Origin: Oscillospiraceae bacterium
GTDB taxonomy: Bacteria; Bacillota; Clostridia; Oscillospirales; Ruminococcaceae
Length of the DNA: 7,175 nucleotides
Reading direction: 5' to 3'
Assembly (NCBI GenBank): GCA_020024175.1
Contig: JAHHUB010000088.1
Coordinates: forward strand, 1 to 7,175
Notes under the pieces: model-generated
Told to the model about the DNA's origin: nothing
The model's input: only the letters and a program-made list of their open reading frames with translations
Databases searched by the model: none
Part shown: piece by piece, positions 1 to 6,293 of the stretch
How positions within the stretch are numbered: position 1 is the first letter of the stretch
How the letters are laid out: every line of letters starts with the position of its first letter
Made by a program: the position numbers and the translations under genes

Positions 1-2
1 TG

Positions 3-56
3 TAATAAATCCAAATGATTTTATTTTAATTAAAATAAACCCAAAGGGATTTATTG
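3..56. repeat. A+T-rich imperfect inverted repeat with a perfect 20-base palindrome at its centre
   Basis: The 20 bases at 20-39 are a perfect palindrome of A and T only. The flanking AATAAATCC (4-12) and GGATTTATT (47-55) are also exact inverted copies, and both pairs share the same centre between 29 and 30. They are separated by a partly mismatched internal loop (13-19 against 40-46). The whole could fold as one long cruciform or hairpin. It lacks the GC-rich stem plus T-run of a typical terminator, so its role is unknown. It may be the 3' untranslated region of a gene lying left of the window, or a binding site. Confidence 0.5.
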
Positions 57-87
57 AAATTTAAGTTTTATAATCGGTTAAACTATT

Positions 88-119
88 AAAAAAAGCAGTC
101 TTTTAAAGGCTGCTTTTTT
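88..119. terminator. Rho-independent terminator of the gene left of the window, possibly bidirectional
   Basis: AAAAAAGCAGTC (89-100) pairs with GGCTGCTTTTTT (108-119), with one G-T wobble, around a short A+T loop. The stem ends in a T-run on the right strand, and an A-run on the left gives a T-run on the opposite strand. It most likely ends a rightward gene lying outside the window. It also insulates the promoter that begins three bases after it. Confidence 0.75.
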
Positions 120-121
120 GT

Positions 122-150
122 TTGTAAAATATAGGATTTTATGATATACT
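122..150 (+). promoter_or_regulatory. Sigma-A promoter with extended -10, for the EEP-family gene
   Basis: The -35 element is TTGTAA (122-127), followed by a 17-base spacer and the -10 element TATACT (145-150). A TG at 142-143, one base upstream of the -10, makes it an extended -10 element. Transcription should begin near 157, giving a leader of roughly 27 bases that holds an AAGAGGTG ribosome binding site (170-177) before the ATG at 184. Confidence 0.7.
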
Positions 151-183
151 GAAATGGTAATTTAATCTAAAAGAGGTGTTTTT

Positions 184-1242
184 ATGATAAAAACCACAAA
201 AATTGCTATAATTATTTTATTAACTTTTATTATTTTATTTTTAATTTTATTGGGATTTTTAACTGCAACCGAATTTAAACCTGAAAAAGATTCCCATCTT
301 TTTATTCAAACTTTTTATGAAGGCTCTGTTCCTTCCTCTGATGACGGAAAAATTAAAATACTTTCATGGAATATCGGTTACTGTGGACTGGATAAATCTG
401 CTGATTTCTTTATGGATGGAGGAAAAAATGTAAATCCCAAAAGCCGTGAAAAAATAGAAGAAAATATGAATGCAATAAATAATTTTATTCTTAAAGAATA
501 TGCTGACATCAATCTTTTACAGGAAGTGGACAAAAAAGCATCCCGTACTAAAAAAATTGATGAATATGAATTTTTTATTCAAAATTCAAAAAATCCAAAT
601 TCTGCATATACAGCAAATTTTCTCTGTAAATTTGTGCCATATCCTTTTCCACCCATAGGTCAAATTGATGCAGGTTTAGCTACATACACAAAATTTCCAA
701 TTAAAGAAGCTGAAAGGCATTCTCTGCCCTGTCCTTTTAAATATCCTGTAAGAATTGCCAATATGAAACGCTGTTTGTTGGAAACCAGATTCAGACTTGA
801 AAATGGGAAAGATTTAGTGGTATTTAATCTGCATTTGGAAGCTTATGATGACGGCGAAGGTAAAATTGCTCAAACTAAAAAATTAATTGAGGTTTTGGAA
901 ACAGAATATTCAAAAGGAAATTATGTAATAGCCGGTGGTGATTTTAACCAGGCAATGTATGGCACAATGGAAAAATATCCTGTTCAAAATGCTGATTTAT
1001 GGGCACCGTCAATTATGGAAAATGATATTTTACCTGATGGATGGAAATTCTATTTTGATGATAAAACCCCTACCTGCCGACTTTTAAACAAACCCTACAC
1101 AGATAAAAAAACTCATCAATTTTATGTAATTGACGGATTTATTGTTTCCCCCAATGTGGAAGTTGAAAGTGTGGAAACAATAGATTTAAATTTTGAAAAT
1201 TCAGATCACAATCCTGTTGTAATTGAAATAAGTATTAAATAA
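184..1242 (+). CDS. Membrane-anchored or secreted endonuclease/exonuclease/phosphatase (EEP, DNase I-like) family protein
   Basis: This 352-residue protein begins with a short basic stretch (K3, K6) and a hydrophobic segment at about residues 7-28, without a lipobox or a clear signal-peptidase site. It is therefore probably anchored with its catalytic domain outside the cell. The rest matches the EEP metal-dependent phosphodiesterase fold: SWN at 61-63 (Asn63), LLQE at 111-114 (Glu114, metal ligand), NLHLEA at 215-220 (His217), GGDFN at 251-255 (Asp253 and Asn255), IDGF at 316-319 (Asp317) and SDHNP at 340-344 (Asp341-His342). All expected catalytic positions are present, so it should be an active Mg-dependent hydrolase. 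The family covers nucleases, inositol-phosphate and sphingomyelin phosphodiesterases, and the sequence alone does not settle the substrate. It is a single-gene unit with its own promoter and a shared downstream terminator. Confidence 0.85.
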   Translation: MIKTTKIAIIILLTFIILFLILLGFLTATEFKPEKDSHLFIQTFYEGSVPSSDDGKIKILSWNIGYCGLDKSADFFMDGGKNVNPKSREKIEENMNAINNFILKEYADINLLQEVDKKASRTKKIDEYEFFIQNSKNPNSAYTANFLCKFVPYPFPPIGQIDAGLATYTKFPIKEAERHSLPCPFKYPVRIANMKRCLLETRFRLENGKDLVVFNLHLEAYDDGEGKIAQTKKLIEVLETEYSKGNYVIAGGDFNQAMYGTMEKYPVQNADLWAPSIMENDILPDGWKFYFDDKTPTCRLLNKPYTDKKTHQFYVIDGFIVSPNVEVESVETIDLNFENSDHNPVVIEISIK

Positions 1243-1305
1243 ATGAAAACCTTTATCCCAAAATATTCAGAATTTATTTTATATTATAATTTTTATAAAA
1301 ATAAT

Positions 1306-1351
1306 GCCTGTAAAAATCCTGTGGAGTTTTAACCACAGAATTTTTACAGGC
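1306..1351. terminator. Bidirectional terminator between convergent genes
   Basis: GCCTGTAAAAAT (1306-1317) pairs with ATTTTTACAGGC (1340-1351), and CTGTGG (1319-1324) pairs with CCACAG (1333-1338). One mismatch separates the two blocks (1318/1339), giving an 18-base-pair stem with an 8-base loop. T-rich sequence follows on the + strand (1352-1363), and A-rich sequence precedes the stem (1293-1304), giving a T-rich tail on the - strand. It lies about 60 bases from both stop codons, so it should end the EEP gene from the left and the alaS operon from the right. Confidence 0.85.
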
Positions 1352-1411
1352 TGTTTATTTTTTATGGAGTCAATTTAAAGGACTTTACCATTTTATGATT
1401 TAATTATTTTG

Positions 1412-1951
1412 TTATTTGAAAAACAACGGAAGTTTTTCAAGAAAAATAATGTCTTTTCTGTCAGCGGCATCACCTTCTGCCAATACTGCTGCTTCCCCTA
1501 CTATGTTGCCGCCTGCTTTTTTTACAAGTTCAGCCAATGCGTACATGGATTCCCCTGTGCTGATTACATCGTCAACTATAAGTACTTTCTTGCCTTTGAG
1601 TGCGTTTATATCACATTCATCTATGAAAAGTGTCTGCATCTTTTCTGTAGTTATGGATTTAACACTGACCTCAATGGGGTTTTTCATATAGAGTTTTTTG
1701 CTCTTTCTGGCTAGGATATAGTTTTTACCTGATTGACGAGCCATTTCATAAGCAAGAGGTATTCCTTTGGATTCCGCTGTCAGCATAATGTCAAAGTCAG
1801 GTGCTTTTTTTAGCAGTTCTTCCGCACATTTAACAGTAAGTTCTACATCGGAAAACATAATAAAGCCTGCTATTGACATTTTTTCATTGACAGGACAAAT
1901 TTTAAGTTGTCTTGTAAGTCCTGCCACTTTGAGAGTATAAAATTCTTCCAT
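1412..1951 (-). CDS. Phosphoribosyltransferase family protein, adenine phosphoribosyltransferase-like
   Basis: This 179-residue cytoplasmic enzyme is of type I phosphoribosyltransferase fold. The PRPP-binding signature VLIVDDVISTGES lies at 123-135, with Asp127-Asp128 as the ribose contacts. AESKGIP at 59-65 is the pyrophosphate loop, and the stretch 79-103 is the likely mobile loop. Length and motif order fit Apt (COG0503), which makes AMP and pyrophosphate from adenine and PRPP. The signature is not the canonical Apt form (VDDLLATGG), so the base is unproven and a related purine is possible. AGGAG at 1965-1961 lies 9 bases before the ATG. It is the last gene of the alaS operon, 19 bases after the HIT gene, and is probably induced with it. 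Confidence 0.8.
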   Translation of the reverse strand: MEEFYTLKVAGLTRQLKICPVNEKMSIAGFIMFSDVELTVKCAEELLKKAPDFDIMLTAESKGIPLAYEMARQSGKNYILARKSKKLYMKNPIEVSVKSITTEKMQTLFIDECDINALKGKKVLIVDDVISTGESMYALAELVKKAGGNIVGEAAVLAEGDAADRKDIIFLEKLPLFFK

Positions 1952-1970
1952 TTTAATTATCTCCTATCTG

Positions 1971-2309
1971 TTAAAGGGGAGGCCATGAAAGCGGTTTGCC
2001 GCCAAGTACATGAAAATGTATATGGTCAACAGTCTGTCCGCCATCCTCACCGCAGTTATTGACAATTCTATAACCTTTTTCGAGTCCTAAATCCTTGGCG
2101 ATTTTTGCAATTACAAGAAAAATATGCCCTATAATTTCGGCATTTTCCGGAGTTAATTCATTACAGGATTTTATATGTTCCTTTGGTACAACCAGAAAAT
2201 GTACAGGAGCCTGGGGATTTATGTCATAGAATGCATAAACTTTTTCGTCTTCATAAATCTTTTTGCCGGGAATTTCCCCTGAAATTATTTTACAGAATAA
2301 GCAGTCCAT
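1971..2309 (-). CDS. HIT-family (HinT-like) nucleotide-binding protein, purine nucleoside phosphoramidase type
   Basis: This 112-residue protein has the histidine triad HIHFH at 96-100. His98 is the expected nucleophile that forms the covalent AMP intermediate. Near the N-terminus, CLFC (Cys3 and Cys6) with a following KEH (His45) matches the zinc-site variant common in bacterial HinT proteins. The family hydrolyses AMP-lysine, aminoacyl-adenylates and other AMP-N or AMP-acyl bonds. I chose the start at 2309 (MDCLFC) because AAGGAG at 2320-2315 lies 5 bases before it and family members begin at this point. An ATG six codons upstream (2327) has no ribosome binding site. It lies 39 bases after alaS and 19 before the phosphoribosyltransferase gene. 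Confidence 0.93.
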   Translation of the reverse strand: MDCLFCKIISGEIPGKKIYEDEKVYAFYDINPQAPVHFLVVPKEHIKSCNELTPENAEIIGHIFLVIAKIAKDLGLEKGYRIVNNCGEDGGQTVDHIHFHVLGGKPLSWPPL

Positions 2310-2314
2310 TTTAT

Positions 2315-2320
2315 CTCCTT
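2315..2320 (-). promoter_or_regulatory. Ribosome binding site that fixes the HIT protein start
   Basis: Read on the - strand this is AAGGAG, followed by ATAAA and then the ATG at 2309-2307. It lies inside the longer possible reading frame that would begin at 2327, and no comparable site precedes 2327. The 112-residue form is therefore preferred over the 118-residue form. Confidence 0.8.
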
Positions 2321-2348
2321 TCTCCATGAATACATGGTATTTTTTATT

Positions 2349-5009
2349 TTACTTTGTCATTTGGCTGATAAGATCAGTTACTTTTGCCAAAGCTTCGTCA
2401 ATCTTATAAATATCGGATGCCCCACCCATTGCAGAGTCTGGCTTTCCGCCGCCGCTGCCGCCTACCATAGAGGTTATTTCCTTAATGAGTTTGCCGGCAT
2501 GTACACCTTTTTCAATGGCATTTTTTCCGCAGGCTGCTATAATACTTGCCTTTTCGCCGTTAATGGATACCAATACACCAACCATATTAGGAGCATATTC
2601 TTTAATCTTATCGGACATTTTGCGGAGAGCTTCAACCTTAATCCCGGTGAAAGATGCAGTTACACATCTGATTCCGTTTACATCAACAGCATTGTCAAGA
2701 AGAGTGCTGGTTCTTATATCGGCAATAATTTGAGTAAGTCTGTCCAGTTCCTTTTCCTTTGCTTTAAGTTCCTCAGCTATTGCTGCAGTTTTTGCAGGCA
2801 ATTCACTTATGCTGCCTGCTTTGAGGTTTTCGGCAGCTTTGAGCATAAGGGAATTATTTTGGTCCATAAGTTTGAGAATACCTCTGCCTGTTACAGCTTC
2901 AATTCTTCTTACACCTGCTGCTACGGAAGATTCCTTAACAATTTTGAAAAGACCGATTTTGGCTGTATTGTCCACATGAGTACCACCACAAAATTCAATA
3001 CTTCTGTCGCCTGCATTTACAACACGGACAATATCGCCGTATTTTTCACCGAATAATGCCATTGCGCCTAATTTTTTAGCTTCTTCAATAGGCATTTCCT
3101 TAGTTACAACAGGCATAGAGGACAAAATCATATCATTTACAAGATATTCAACCTTGTCAATTTGTTCAGGTGTCATAGCGTCAAAATGGGAGAAGTCAAA
3201 TCTGCATCCATAAGGGTCAACATAAGAACCTGCCTGATGAACATGGCTGCCCAATACTTCCTGTAAAGCTCTCTGCAAAAGATGGCAGGCAGTATGGTTT
3301 CTCATAGTTGCATTTCTTGTTTTGGAAGAAACCTGAGCTATAACTGTGTCATTTTCTGTCAAAATGCCGTTTATCATTTCACCTGTATGCATAATAAGTC
3401 CTGTAGGGGATTTTTTGGTATCAAGAACTTTAAATTCCATATCTCCTGATTTAATTGTACCCACATCTCCTACTTGACCGCCACTTTCAGCATAGAAAGA
3501 AGTTTTATCAAGAACAATCATACCTATTTCGCCTTCGGAAATAGAGGAAACTTTTTCACCCTCGGAAACAATAGCCAAAATTTTAGCTTCCTGTGTCAGT
3601 GTGCCATAACCTGTAAATTGACTTTTCAGGTTAAGTCCTGCCAAAACATCGCTCTTCCAGCTTTCAAAATTCATAACAGCTCTGGCTTCTCTGGCTCTTA
3701 CTCTTTGTTCTTCCATTTTTTCCAAAAATTCGTCTTCATTGAGGCTGATACTGCGTTCTTCCAAAATTTCTCTTGTTAAATCTATAGGGAAACCAAAAGT
3801 ATCATAGAGTTTGAATGCTTCTTCACCTGACATAACTTTTTCGCCTTTAACAGATTCTTTTTCAATCTTGTCAGCAATAACAGAGAGAAGTTCCATACCC
3901 TGGTCAATAGTTTTGGCAAAGCGTTCTTCTTCAACTTTAATAACTTTGATGATATAATCTTTCTTTTCCACAAGTTCGGGATAGGCTGTTTCATTTTCTT
4001 TGATAACTGTTTCGCAGACTTTATAGAGGAATGGGTCTTTAATACCGATTAATCTTCCATGACGAGCAGCTCTTCTGAGAAGTCTTCTAAGTACATATCC
4101 TCTGCCCTCATTTTGAGGTACTACCCCATCACCTATCATGAATGTTGTACTTCTGATATGGTCAGTGATAACACGGAGTGATACATCTGATTTTTCATTT
4201 TCACCGTATTTAATTCCTGCAATTTTGGAAATATGCTTCATTATATTTTGTACAGTATCTACTTCAAAGAGGTTATCAACACCTTGTACAATGCAGGCAA
4301 GTCTTTCAAGACCCATACCTGTATCTATATTGGGATGTTCAAGAGGTGTATATGTACCATTCCCATCTGAATCAAACTGACTGAATACATTATTCCAAAC
4401 TTCCATATATCTGTCGCAGTCGCATCCTACTTTACAATCAGGTTTGCCACAGCCATATTCTTCACCACGATCATAGTAGATTTCGGAAGATGGACCACAG
4501 GGACCTGAACCATGTTCCCAGAAATTATCACATTTTCCGTTTTCATCTTTATAAAATCTGATAATTTTTTCGGCAGGTACACCGATTACTTTATTCCAGA
4601 TTTCAAAAGCTTCATCATCCTCGTAGTAAATTGAAGGATAAAGGCGTTCAGGTTCCATACCTATAACTTCGGTTAAAAATTCCCAGCTCCACTGAATTGC
4701 TTCTTTTTTAAAGTAATCACCAAAGGAAAAGTTTCCCAGCATTTCAAAATATGTGCCATGTCTTGCTGTTTTTCCTACATTTTCAATATCGCCTGTTCTT
4801 ACACATTTTTGGCAAGTTGTAACTCTCTTGTTGGGAGGTGTTTCCTGTCCCAAAAAATATTTCTTCAAGGGAGCCATTCCTGAATTTATAAGAAGTAAGC
4901 TGGCATCATCCTTTGGAATCAATGATGCACTGGGTAAAATTGTGTGGTTTTTGCTTTCAAAAAATTTAAGAAATTTTTCACGCAGTTCGTTTACACTTTG
5001 CCATTTCAT
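2349..5009 (-). CDS. alaS: Alanine--tRNA ligase (alanyl-tRNA synthetase)
   Basis: This 886-residue class II synthetase activates alanine with ATP and transfers it to tRNA-Ala in the cytoplasm. Its length is typical of bacterial AlaRS. The N-terminal catalytic domain holds motif 2 (around 62-100, including GTYFEMLGNFSFGDYF) and motif 3 (GMGLERLA, 231-238). The tRNA-recognition domain follows at about 245-460. The editing domain has its metal-binding HTACH at 572-576 and CGGTH at 674-678, so mischarged Ser or Gly should be cleared. A coiled-coil stretch lies at about 740-765, and the C-Ala domain carries the glycine-rich GGSGGG at 850-855. A Cys-rich insert (Cys187, 192, 196, 198) sits in the catalytic domain. 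AAGGAG at 5026-5021 precedes the ATG. It is the first gene of a T-box-controlled operon with hit and prt. Confidence 0.98.
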   Translation of the reverse strand: MKWQSVNELREKFLKFFESKNHTILPSASLIPKDDASLLLINSGMAPLKKYFLGQETPPNKRVTTCQKCVRTGDIENVGKTARHGTYFEMLGNFSFGDYFKKEAIQWSWEFLTEVIGMEPERLYPSIYYEDDEAFEIWNKVIGVPAEKIIRFYKDENGKCDNFWEHGSGPCGPSSEIYYDRGEEYGCGKPDCKVGCDCDRYMEVWNNVFSQFDSDGNGTYTPLEHPNIDTGMGLERLACIVQGVDNLFEVDTVQNIMKHISKIAGIKYGENEKSDVSLRVITDHIRSTTFMIGDGVVPQNEGRGYVLRRLLRRAARHGRLIGIKDPFLYKVCETVIKENETAYPELVEKKDYIIKVIKVEEERFAKTIDQGMELLSVIADKIEKESVKGEKVMSGEEAFKLYDTFGFPIDLTREILEERSISLNEDEFLEKMEEQRVRAREARAVMNFESWKSDVLAGLNLKSQFTGYGTLTQEAKILAIVSEGEKVSSISEGEIGMIVLDKTSFYAESGGQVGDVGTIKSGDMEFKVLDTKKSPTGLIMHTGEMINGILTENDTVIAQVSSKTRNATMRNHTACHLLQRALQEVLGSHVHQAGSYVDPYGCRFDFSHFDAMTPEQIDKVEYLVNDMILSSMPVVTKEMPIEEAKKLGAMALFGEKYGDIVRVVNAGDRSIEFCGGTHVDNTAKIGLFKIVKESSVAAGVRRIEAVTGRGILKLMDQNNSLMLKAAENLKAGSISELPAKTAAIAEELKAKEKELDRLTQIIADIRTSTLLDNAVDVNGIRCVTASFTGIKVEALRKMSDKIKEYAPNMVGVLVSINGEKASIIAACGKNAIEKGVHAGKLIKEITSMVGGSGGGKPDSAMGGASDIYKIDEALAKVTDLISQMTK

Positions 5010-5038
5010 AAAATATATCTCTCCTTATTTTAGTTTAC

Positions 5039-5079
5039 AAAAAAAAAGCTTTCATCCCCTCAAAAAAAGGGACGAAAGC
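5039..5079 (-). terminator. Regulated intrinsic terminator at the end of the alaS T-box leader
   Basis: On the - strand GCTTTCGTCCC (5079-5069) pairs with GGGATGAAAGC (5058-5048), with one G-U wobble. Nine T residues follow (5047-5039). The 5' arm contains the TCGTCCC segment that alternatively pairs with the T-box to form the antiterminator, as expected for a tRNA-sensing attenuator. It lies about 30 bases before the alaS start codon. Confidence 0.93.
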
Positions 5080-5275
5080 ATAAATTCCGTGGTACCACCC
5101 AAATTACAGCATAATTTAAAAAGCTGTCACTTTAGTAAATTTAACGCATATATTACGTCGGTGTTTTATTCACCGAAGCTCCGAGGCAGCCCCCGCCTTT
5201 TTTCGTAAAAGCTCTCACCTTTTGCTTTTTTCTCTGTGGCGAATCATTACAGCGGTTTTTCTCTTCACAGCTTGT
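5039..5275 (-). promoter_or_regulatory. T-box riboswitch leader (tRNA-Ala sensing) controlling alaS-hit-prt
   Basis: The conserved T-box GGGTGGTACCACGG is at 5100-5087. Its UGGU bulge (5097-5094) can pair with the ACCA end of tRNA, and position 4 (U) matches the A73 discriminator of tRNA-Ala. Stem I is visible: a proximal GAAG/CTTC (5266-5263 with 5178-5175), CGCC/GGCG (5241-5238 with 5197-5194) and a distal AAAAGC/GCTTTT stem (5229-5224 with 5212-5207) closing a loop with the conserved GGTGAGA (5219-5213). The specifier region reads GCTGCC (5190-5185), offering the Ala codons GCU or GCC. Further hairpins lie at 5176-5158 and 5127-5106. Uncharged tRNA-Ala should stabilise the antiterminator (GGG and ACG pairing with CGT and CCC at 5075-5069) and permit read-through. 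Confidence 0.95.
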
Positions 5276-5295
5276 TATTTTATTATAATAAAAAC

Positions 5296-5324
5296 ATTAT
5301 AAACTTAAATTTTAAAATTGTCAA
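5296..5324 (-). promoter_or_regulatory. Consensus sigma-A promoter of the alaS operon
   Basis: Read on the - strand, TTGACA (5324-5319) is followed by exactly 17 bases and TATAAT (5301-5296). Both hexamers match the vegetative consensus perfectly. Transcription should start near 5289, about 15 bases before the T-box stem I. A promoter this strong with a T-box attenuator means control is exerted at read-through rather than initiation. Confidence 0.93.
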
Positions 5325-5450
5325 TAACAAAGCAGTATTTATTTGCTGTGAGTGTTCAGAATAATTCATATTTACTTGGAAATTTTTTCATAGTTTAGTA
5401 TATGCAAAAGTTGTTAATACTTTCGGTAAAAGATATTGGGAAGTGTTAAT
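5325..5450 (+). other. Intergenic region upstream of sigG
   Basis: This A+T-rich stretch lies between the outward-facing alaS promoter and sigG. I see no good sigma-F site (GYWTA, about 15-16 bases, GGNNANANT), which would be expected for sigG. A weak sigma-G-like pair is TCATA (5366-5370), 18 bases, then CATAGTT (5389-5395), each missing one consensus base. The GGGAAG at 5438-5443 is the probable sigG ribosome binding site. No gene is visible here. Confidence 0.4.
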
Positions 5451-6215
5451 TTGTATTATAATAAAGTGGAAATATGCGGAATAAATACCGCAGAATTAAA
5501 AACTATGAAAGAAAAAGAAAAAATCGAACTTATTATAAAAGCTCAAAATGGGGATAAAGATGCTTTGGACAAGGTAGTATGCGGCAATTTGAAATTGGTT
5601 TTAAGTGTAGTTCAAAAATTGGGCAGCAGAGGTCAGGAAGCAGATGATTTATTTCAAGTGGGGGTAATTGGATTAATTAAAGCTGTGAAAAATTTTGACA
5701 CTACAAAAATGGTGAAATTTTCAACTTATGGTGTCCCTATGATTTTAGGTGAAGTCAGGAGATTTCTTCGGGACAACAACTCATTGAGAGTAAGCCGTTC
5801 CACCCGTGATTTAGCTTATAAAGCCATGCAGGCAAAAGAAATTCTGACAGCAAAATTTGATCGGGAACCTACAGTAAATGAAATTTCCGCAGAACTTAAT
5901 ATGCCTGTTTCGGAAATTGTAGTGGCTTTGGAAGCAGTGGTTGACCCTGTTTCTATTTATGAACCCATGTATTCCGATGACGGGGATTCGGTTTTTATTA
6001 TGGATCAGCTTGGGGACAGAAATTCTGATGATGACTGGATAAATGAAATTCATATGAAAGAAACCATAAAAGCTTTAAGTCAGCGGGACAGAGAGATTTT
6101 AAATCTTAGATTTATAAAAGGCAAAACACAAATGGAAGTTGCAGAAGAAATAGGAATAAGGCAGGCACAGGTATCAAGGATTGAAAAAAATGCCCTTTCT
6201 AAAATAAAAGATTAG
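5451..6215 (+). CDS. sigG: RNA polymerase sporulation sigma factor SigG (late forespore sigma factor)
   Basis: This sigma-70 family protein directs late forespore transcription after engulfment (spore coat and germination proteins, SASPs). It is SigG rather than SigF because of the N-terminal KVEICG (5-10), the RDNNSLRVSRS segment (108-117) and the DPVSIYEP segment (165-172). Region 2 spans about 45-110, region 3 about 115-165 and region 4 about 203-252, with a helix-turn-helix at about 226-245. The start is set at TTG 5451, giving 254 residues beginning MYYNKVEICG, because B. subtilis SigG starts four residues before the same motif and GGGAAG lies 7 bases upstream. A TTG at 5436 would add five residues but has no better binding site. 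Cys44 aligns with Asn45 of the B. subtilis protein. The gene stands apart from spoIIGA-sigE, at least within this window. Confidence 0.93.
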   Translation: MYYNKVEICGINTAELKTMKEKEKIELIIKAQNGDKDALDKVVCGNLKLVLSVVQKLGSRGQEADDLFQVGVIGLIKAVKNFDTTKMVKFSTYGVPMILGEVRRFLRDNNSLRVSRSTRDLAYKAMQAKEILTAKFDREPTVNEISAELNMPVSEIVVALEAVVDPVSIYEPMYSDDGDSVFIMDQLGDRNSDDDWINEIHMKETIKALSQRDREILNLRFIKGKTQMEVAEEIGIRQAQVSRIEKNALSKIKD

Positions 6216-6258
6216 ACCGATTTTGTCAGTTTTTATCATTTACAATTTAAGTATAATA

Positions 6259-6287
6259 TTGACTTATATCTAAATTAGTGATAACAT
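6259..6287 (+). promoter_or_regulatory. Sigma-A promoter with extended -10, for the mrp gene
   Basis: TTGACT (6259-6264) is followed by 17 bases and TAACAT (6282-6287). TG at 6279-6280, one base before the -10, makes an extended -10 that compensates for the weaker hexamer. The start site should be near 6294, leaving a leader of about 34 bases. No terminator was found between sigG and this promoter, so some read-through from sigG is possible. Confidence 0.65.
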
Positions 6288-6293
6288 ATAAGT
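6262..6293. repeat. Inverted repeat spanning the mrp promoter, possible operator
   Basis: ACTTATAT (6262-6269) and ATATAAGT (6286-6293) are exact inverted copies separated by 16 bases. The left half overlaps the end of the -35 element, and the right half begins at the last two bases of the -10 and runs to the start site. The placement suits a dimeric repressor, but A+T-rich repeats also occur by chance. Confidence 0.4.

Noticed and set aside
1409..1714. Two + strand open frames over the phosphoribosyltransferase gene
   Set aside because: Both are antisense to a gene with a clear PRPP-binding motif and a good ribosome binding site. Neither translation shows a domain.
2310..2327. An upstream ATG for the HIT protein at 2327 (118 residues)
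   Set aside because: No Shine-Dalgarno precedes it, while the AAGGAG for the ATG at 2309 sits inside the extension, and the family begins at the CxxC-containing N-terminus.
2334..3056. A 240-codon open frame on the + strand, antisense to the 3' part of alaS
   Set aside because: It lies wholly inside alaS and extends only to its stop, and its translation is rich in Cys, Phe and Tyr with no recognisable domain. I see no ribosome binding site or promoter. It is a shadow of the real gene.
4753..5208. A 151-codon open frame on the + strand across the alaS start and T-box
   Set aside because: It overlaps the alaS 5' end, its ribosome binding site and the structured T-box leader, all of which are well supported on the other strand.
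5436..5450. A five-residue longer SigG starting at TTG 5436
   Set aside because: The GGGAAG binding site would lie inside this extension, and the 5451 start gives an N-terminus that lines up with B. subtilis SigG. I cannot exclude it entirely.
5451..6215. SigF or SigE identity for the sigma factor
   Set aside because: The N-terminal VEICG motif and the RDNN and VSRS segments are SigG features. SigF has RDDG and a different N-terminus, and SigE has a pro-sequence that is absent here.
6216..6258. A terminator directly after sigG
   Set aside because: The T-rich stretch after the stop codon has no stable hairpin in front of it. I therefore do not annotate a terminator here.
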